Source of the DNA: Caldiserica bacterium UBA4770
GTDB lineage: Bacteria; Caldisericota; Caldisericia; Caldisericales; Caldisericaceae
NCBI GenBank assembly: GCA_002403335.1
Contig: DHHO01000017.1
Span: 1 to 53,160 of the forward strand
Reading direction: 5' to 3'
Length of the DNA: 53,160 bases
Shown: piece after piece, positions 48,764 to 53,160 of the stretch
Position numbering within the stretch: the stretch's first letter is position 1
Layout: each line of letters starts with the position of its first letter
The notes under the pieces: model-generated
Told to the model about the DNA's origin: nothing
Databases searched by the model: none
What the model saw: only the letters and a program-made list of their open reading frames with translations
Program-made: the position numbers and the translations under genes

Positions 48764-48970
48764 ATGAATTCAGAAATACTACTCCACTTAATAGAATGGC
48801 CTTGGGATGAATCTCTTTTTGAAAGTTCCGTATTACATACGAGAACTCTTATAGGTTATAGAAACCTTAAATCATATTTATTATTTCTCCTAAGTGAGCA
48901 TCAGAAGAAGTTTTCAAAAAATCTCTTCACACATTTTAAAGAGATAAAGATAGGAGCAAGCATTGGGTAA
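48764..48970 (+). CDS. Small protein coupled to trehalose synthase gene
   Basis: A 68-residue frame with GGGAG ahead of the ATG (48754-48758). Its last 8 bases overlap the TTG start of the trehalose synthase gene, so it could serve as a coupling cistron. The product has aromatic residues in the N half ('LLHLIEWPWDESLFES') and a charged C half ('SEHQKKFSKNLFTHFKEIKIG'). There is no membrane helix and no recognisable family. It may be a real small protein or a translated leader. Confidence 0.5.
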   Translation: MNSEILLHLIEWPWDESLFESSVLHTRTLIGYRNLKSYLLFLLSEHQKKFSKNLFTHFKEIKIGASIG

Positions 48971-51900
48971 AGAAAGCCTCTGGTATAAGGATGCAATCAT
49001 ATACGAACTCCATGTAAGATCATTCTATGATGCAAACTCAGATGGTATAGGAGATTTCAGAGGGCTTACAAAGAAACTCGAATACCTCGCAAATCTTGGC
49101 ATAAACACAGTATGGCTGCTGCCTTTTTATCCATCCCCCCTGAAAGACGATGGTTATGATATATCAGATTATTTTAATGTACACCCCTATTATGGTACCC
49201 TTCGAGATTTTAAGGAGTTTCTTAAGGCAGCTCACTCACATGGAATACGGGTGATTACAGAACTTGTACTTAACCACACCTCCGATACACATGAATGGTT
49301 CCAAAGGGCAAGGCAGAGTAGGCGTGGCAGTCCTGAAAGAGACTTTTACGTGTGGAGTAGGACACCCCGAAAGTACAAAGATGCAAGGATTATATTCAAG
49401 GATTTCGAAACATCAAACTGGAAATGGGATCCTCTGGCAAATGCATATTACTGGCATAGATTTTACTCCCACCAGCCTGATTTAAACTATCAAAATCCCC
49501 TTGTAAAGAACGAGATCTTCAAGGTCGTTGACTTCTGGTTTGGTATGGGCGTTGACGGCATAAGACTGGATGCAATTCCTTATCTATTTGAAAGAGAGGG
49601 GACGAACTGCGAAAACCTTCCAGAGACACATAAATTTTTAAAAGAATTAAGGCAACATATAGACGATAGGTTCGAGGACAGGATGCTTCTTGCGGAGGCA
49701 AATCAATGGCCAGAGGATGCTGTGGCATACTTTGGTAAGGGCGATGAGTGTCATATGGCATTCAATTTCCCTGTGATGCCAAGACTTTTTATGGCAATCT
49801 CCATGGAGGATCAATTTCCTGTTGTTGATATAATTGAGCAAACACCCCCCATACCAGAAAATTGTCAGTGGTCACTTTTCCTGAGAAACCATGACGAACT
49901 TACCCTTGAAATGGTTACAGACGAAGAAAGAGATTATATGTACAACTTCTTTGCAAGGGACCCAAGGACAAGACTTAATCTTGGTATCAGGCGAAGACTT
50001 GCTCCCCTTATGGCAAATAATAGAAGAAAAATCGAGCTTATGAATATACTCCTCTTCTCTCTGCCAGGTACCCCCGCTATTTACTACGGAGACGAAATCG
50101 GGATGGGTGATAACCATTACCTTGGAGACAGAAATGGCGTAAGGACGCCCATGCAATGGAGTCCGGATAGAAATGCAGGATTTTCGGATACAAATCCTCA
50201 GATGTTGTATCTTCCTATCATCATTGACCCTGAATATCACTATGAAGTTGTGAATGTAGAAAATGCAGAAAGAAACCTTTCGTCACTTTTATGGTGGATG
50301 AGAAGAGTAGTTTCAATGAGGAAAAGATTTGTTTCATTTGGAAGGGGAGACATACAATTTATCCAGTCGAACAATCCAAAGGTCCTCTCTTTCGTTAGAA
50401 CTTTTGGGGATGAGAAGATGCTTGTTATGGCAAACCTTTCGAGATTCTCACAGGTTGCAAAGCTTGACCTGTCACACTTTGAAGGATTTACACCCACCGA
50501 AGTCTTCAGCGGAAACAAGTTCCCTAAGATCGGTAAATCAAATTATATCCTCACATCCGGTTTCAATGACTACTTCTGGTTTTCTCTGGAAAAGGAGAGA
50601 GAAGATGTTTCAGTAAGAGAGGAGGAGAAGCCTCCTTCCATTAATATCGAGAATTTTGAAAACTTTTTTGAAGGCAATCGACATTTTCTTGAGCAAAAGG
50701 CAATCCCCAATTACCTCGGGAGGGCTACATGGTTTGAGGGGGATGAGAAAGATTTCAGAGAATTAAAGATCATTGATATATTTCCTCTGGAAAAGGATAG
50801 AAGTTATCTTCTGATCCTTCAGATTACATTCAGGGAAGGAAGGGTTGAAAATTATTCTCTGGCAGTATCTCTTGCTTCAGGGGATAATCATAGGGAAACA
50901 AGCTCAATAATATGCAGGATTTTAGTGAGAGGCATCCCTTATCTTTTGCTTGATGCATCAATGGATGACCAATCTGCAAATGAACTGCTCAAAGTTTTTA
51001 AGCACATAAGATTAAAGAACAGAGGGGAAATTAAAACAGCAGGGAGTCAAGCAAAGGATTTAAATGTTTCTGCTCATATTGAAGAGCAGACTAAGAACGA
51101 AGTTGAGATTAACTTTAGTAATATCTATCTTTTAAAAGCATACAGGAGGATTGAGGAGGGTATAAATCCCGAGACAGAGGTTGCTAAATTCCTCAGGAAG
51201 CGTGATTTTAAATATGTATTCCCCTTTATGAGTAGCGCTCAATATAAGGCGAATAATAAAACCTACACAATCGCAATTCTATACAAATACCTTTTGCATT
51301 ATGGCCCATCTACATTCTTCATAAAGGATTCTTTTCTTAATTTCCTCGAAAACCTGATAACCTCCAAAAACACAAATCCTGTTATTGATTCTAATTCCAT
51401 TGGAAATTTCTTTGTAACCATGATAGAGCTTCTTGGTAAAAGAGTGGGGGAGCTTCATAAAGCATTGATGGAAGGAAGGGGAGATTTCTCAAAGGAACCA
51501 TTCACGCTCTTTTATCAGAGCTCACTTTACCAATCTATGAGAAGAAATCTAAGAAAAAACTTTTCAAAACTTCATTTAAACGAGGATAATAATGCAAAGA
51601 AGCTGGTTTCGATGGAGGGCGAGTTTCTCAGGGCATTCAGAAAGGTGAAGGGTAAGAAGATTAACTGCCCAAGAATAAGGGTTCACGGTAACCTTGCCCT
51701 TGAACACATTTACTTTTCGGGAAAGGATTTTATCTTTGCAGATATAGAAGGTGACCCCCTCCTTCTTCCCCCGGAGCGACGAATAAAAACCTCAACGCTC
51801 TTTGACGTCTCATACTTTATGTTCTCCTTTTACTCAACTCTCTCAGAGAGTGCAAGGGAGTTTACCAAAATGCGTCTTATAGATTCACAACTTGTTCAAA

Positions 51901-52163
51901 GATGGATGGACGAATTCTTTACCTTCAGTATCAACATTTTCCTTGCCTCATACCTTAGGGAAGTTAATGAAACTGGGCTTGTACCTTGCGATCCCTTGGT
52001 CTTTTCAAATCTCTTAAATGCATATCTTTTTGAAAGGGTTGCAATAGAAGTGGGAAGAGAGGGAAATGTGCCTGAATGGATAACTTTTATCAACTTTTTA
52101 ATGAGAATCCATAATATAAATTTTAAAGACATCTCTGAAAATTCAAGGAGGTCCAATGATTAG
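48963..52163 (+). CDS. treS: Trehalose synthase fused to a degenerate maltokinase domain
   Basis: A 1066-residue fusion. Residues 1 to about 545 are a GH13 trehalose synthase that interconverts maltose and trehalose: 'WYKDAIIYELHVRSFYDANSDGIGDF', nucleophile D203 in 'GIRLDAIP', acid/base E245 in 'LLAEANQWP', D311 in 'FLRNHDEL', and 'NGVRTPMQW'. Residues from about 580 to 1060 resemble the maltokinase family that often follows TreS. Its catalytic motif HGDxHLGQ reads 'HGNLALEH' (H908, N910), so the catalytic Asp is lost, while the metal site 'ADIEGDP' (D927) stays. The C half may be structural or regulatory. The start is TTG 48963, overlapping the small ORF. malQ overlaps its stop by 8 bases. 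Confidence 0.92.
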   Translation: MGKESLWYKDAIIYELHVRSFYDANSDGIGDFRGLTKKLEYLANLGINTVWLLPFYPSPLKDDGYDISDYFNVHPYYGTLRDFKEFLKAAHSHGIRVITELVLNHTSDTHEWFQRARQSRRGSPERDFYVWSRTPRKYKDARIIFKDFETSNWKWDPLANAYYWHRFYSHQPDLNYQNPLVKNEIFKVVDFWFGMGVDGIRLDAIPYLFEREGTNCENLPETHKFLKELRQHIDDRFEDRMLLAEANQWPEDAVAYFGKGDECHMAFNFPVMPRLFMAISMEDQFPVVDIIEQTPPIPENCQWSLFLRNHDELTLEMVTDEERDYMYNFFARDPRTRLNLGIRRRLAPLMANNRRKIELMNILLFSLPGTPAIYYGDEIGMGDNHYLGDRNGVRTPMQWSPDRNAGFSDTNPQMLYLPIIIDPEYHYEVVNVENAERNLSSLLWWMRRVVSMRKRFVSFGRGDIQFIQSNNPKVLSFVRTFGDEKMLVMANLSRFSQVAKLDLSHFEGFTPTEVFSGNKFPKIGKSNYILTSGFNDYFWFSLEKEREDVSVREEEKPPSINIENFENFFEGNRHFLEQKAIPNYLGRATWFEGDEKDFRELKIIDIFPLEKDRSYLLILQITFREGRVENYSLAVSLASGDNHRETSSIICRILVRGIPYLLLDASMDDQSANELLKVFKHIRLKNRGEIKTAGSQAKDLNVSAHIEEQTKNEVEINFSNIYLLKAYRRIEEGINPETEVAKFLRKRDFKYVFPFMSSAQYKANNKTYTIAILYKYLLHYGPSTFFIKDSFLNFLENLITSKNTNPVIDSNSIGNFFVTMIELLGKRVGELHKALMEGRGDFSKEPFTLFYQSSLYQSMRRNLRKNFSKLHLNEDNNAKKLVSMEGEFLRAFRKVKGKKINCPRIRVHGNLALEHIYFSGKDFIFADIEGDPLLLPPERRIKTSTLFDVSYFMFSFYSTLSESAREFTKMRLIDSQLVQRWMDEFFTFSINIFLASYLREVNETGLVPCDPLVFSNLLNAYLFERVAIEVGREGNVPEWITFINFLMRIHNINFKDISENSRRSND

Positions 52164-53160
52164 AGGAAGCGGCATACTCTGTCATATCTCTTCGTTACCC
52201 GCTCCTTTCGGTATTGGGGATTTGGGAAGCAACGCCTATAAATTTGTTGATTTTCTTAAGGAAACGGGGCAGAGTTTTTTACAGATTTTACCCCTGAACC
52301 CCACCGAAAGCTTCTACGGAAATTCACCTTACCACGGAATTTCGGCTCTTGCAGGTAACCCTCTATTTATAAGCCCCGAGGGTCTACTCAACGAAGGATT
52401 GATTTCTCCAGCGGATATTTCAGACATCCCAAAGTTTTCAGAAAGAGAGGTTGATTTTGAGAGCGTTATAAATTTTAAGAAGAGAGTTTTTGACATTGCA
52501 TATAACAATTTTAAAGTAGGATGTGAGTTTAAAGCATTTGTAAGGAGAAACTCCTGGTGGCTTGAAGATTTTGCATTATTTTCTGCATTGAAAAGAAGGT
52601 TTAAAGACACAAGCTGGGGAGATTGGCCGAAAGACCTCAGGGATAGAAACCCGTCACTTATTGAAGCCCAAAAAAAGGAACTTGAGCAGGACATTCTGAG
52701 GGAGGAGTTTCTGCAGTTCATATTTGATAAACAGTGGAAGGACTTTAAATCTTATTGCAATGAGAGAGGAATACATATCATAGGGGATATCCCCATTTAT
52801 GTCGACTATGACAGTGTTGACGTCTGGATGTACCCGCAGATATTTAAGCTCGACAGTAATAAAAAGCCGATTGCTGTAAGTGGTGTTCCTCCTGATTATT
52901 TTAGCTCTACAGGGCAATTATGGGGAAACCCTGTTTATAACTGGGAGATTATGGCGGAGAATCGCTTCGATTTCTGGATAAGGAGATTCAAAAGAATGCT
53001 TGAGCTAACAGATATTATAAGAATTGACCACTTCAGAGGTCTTGTCGCCTACTGGGAGGTACCCTATGGCGAAAAAACTGCAATGAACGGCAAGTGGGTA
53101 GATGTTCCTGTTTATGAATTTTTTGATACACTATTCCACAGATTCTCTAAACTTCCCGTA
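52156..53160 (+). CDS. malQ: 4-alpha-glucanotransferase MalQ, 3'-truncated
   Basis: Amylomaltase (GH77) that moves alpha-1,4-glucan chains between malto-oligosaccharides. The frame starts at ATG 52156, with AGGAGG just before, overlaps the treS stop by 8 bases, and stays open to the last base (335 codons), so the C-terminal third is outside. Family landmarks: 'RGSGILCHISSLPAPFGIGDLG', 'LQILPLNPTESFYGNSPYHGISALAGNPLFIS', 'IIGDIPIYVDYDSVDVW', 'VSGVPPDYFSSTGQLWGNPVYNW', and catalytic nucleophile D291 in 'IIRIDHFRG'. It is co-transcribed with the trehalose synthase fusion. Confidence 0.95.
   Translation, partial: MIRGSGILCHISSLPAPFGIGDLGSNAYKFVDFLKETGQSFLQILPLNPTESFYGNSPYHGISALAGNPLFISPEGLLNEGLISPADISDIPKFSEREVDFESVINFKKRVFDIAYNNFKVGCEFKAFVRRNSWWLEDFALFSALKRRFKDTSWGDWPKDLRDRNPSLIEAQKKELEQDILREEFLQFIFDKQWKDFKSYCNERGIHIIGDIPIYVDYDSVDVWMYPQIFKLDSNKKPIAVSGVPPDYFSSTGQLWGNPVYNWEIMAENRFDFWIRRFKRMLELTDIIRIDHFRGLVAYWEVPYGEKTAMNGKWVDVPVYEFFDTLFHRFSKLPV

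Overview
The window is about 53 kb of compact, AT-rich bacterial DNA. Bacterial hallmarks include PlsY, GlmM/GlmS, an ECF sigma factor, a LytS/LytR-type two-component system, a c-di-GMP cyclase and a TPP riboswitch. Proteins are rich in Lys, Glu and Ile, genes overlap heavily, and convergent genes even overlap at their 3' ends. This fits a small-genome, possibly thermophilic, deep-branching anaerobe-like bacterium (Caldisericota-, Coprothermobacterota- or Thermotogota-like). That assignment is a guess, because no marker gene in the window fixes the phylum. I see no insertion sequence, prophage, CRISPR array or rRNA.

Layout. 1-4.3 kb: the end of a DUF2680-like gene, a DUF2344 protein, a plsY gene with tRNA-Leu(CAA) starting one base after its stop codon, an ECF sigma factor with a membrane partner, and a radical SAM protein. 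4.3-11.2 kb (minus strand): an RseC-like protein, then a LytS-type sensor kinase and LytTR regulator followed by a CstA-family transporter, a 92-aa protein, an ArsA/Get3-like ATPase and an anchored unknown protein. The regulator-transporter pairing mirrors E. coli BtsSR-BtsT pyruvate uptake. 11.2-17.7 kb: an MBL-fold hydrolase and a complete five-gene oligopeptide/dipeptide ABC transporter with a strong stem-loop after the binding-protein gene. 17.8-24.4 kb: glmM-glmS-transaldolase, threonine synthase, a GNAT acetyltransferase and a cytosolic HtrA-like protease. 24.7-27.4 kb: a PAS/GGDEF/PAS/GAF/GAF diguanylate cyclase. 27.5-36.8 kb: a CofE-like protein with an FAD oxidoreductase, an MFS exporter, a second MBL protein, a B12-binding-type radical SAM protein, a TPR protein fused to a second CofE-like domain, and an unknown membrane protein.

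36.9-42.0 kb is a TPP-riboswitch-controlled thiamine salvage operon: thiD-tenA-surE-thiM-thiE-cytX. It has no de novo genes (thiC, thiG), and a divergent SurE phosphatase sits in the middle. 42.1-48.7 kb holds a small repeat-containing ORF, an amino-acid permease with a metallophosphoesterase and a nucleotidyltransferase-fold protein, a DUF1893 protein that appears coupled through an ATT codon to an aldo/keto reductase, a cupin and an SDR enzyme. 48.8-53.2 kb is an alpha-glucan locus: a small ORF, a trehalose synthase fused to a maltokinase-like domain that has lost its catalytic Asp, and malQ, which runs off the end.

Promoters have TTGnnn/TAAAAT or TATAAT boxes. In at least seven genes the -10 box lies only 5-9 bases before the start codon with no Shine-Dalgarno, pointing to leaderless mRNAs alongside SD-led genes. 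The least explained elements are the SurE variant in the thiamine operon, the TPR-CofE fusion, the CstA-ArsA gene cluster, the pseudo-maltokinase tail and the ATT start.
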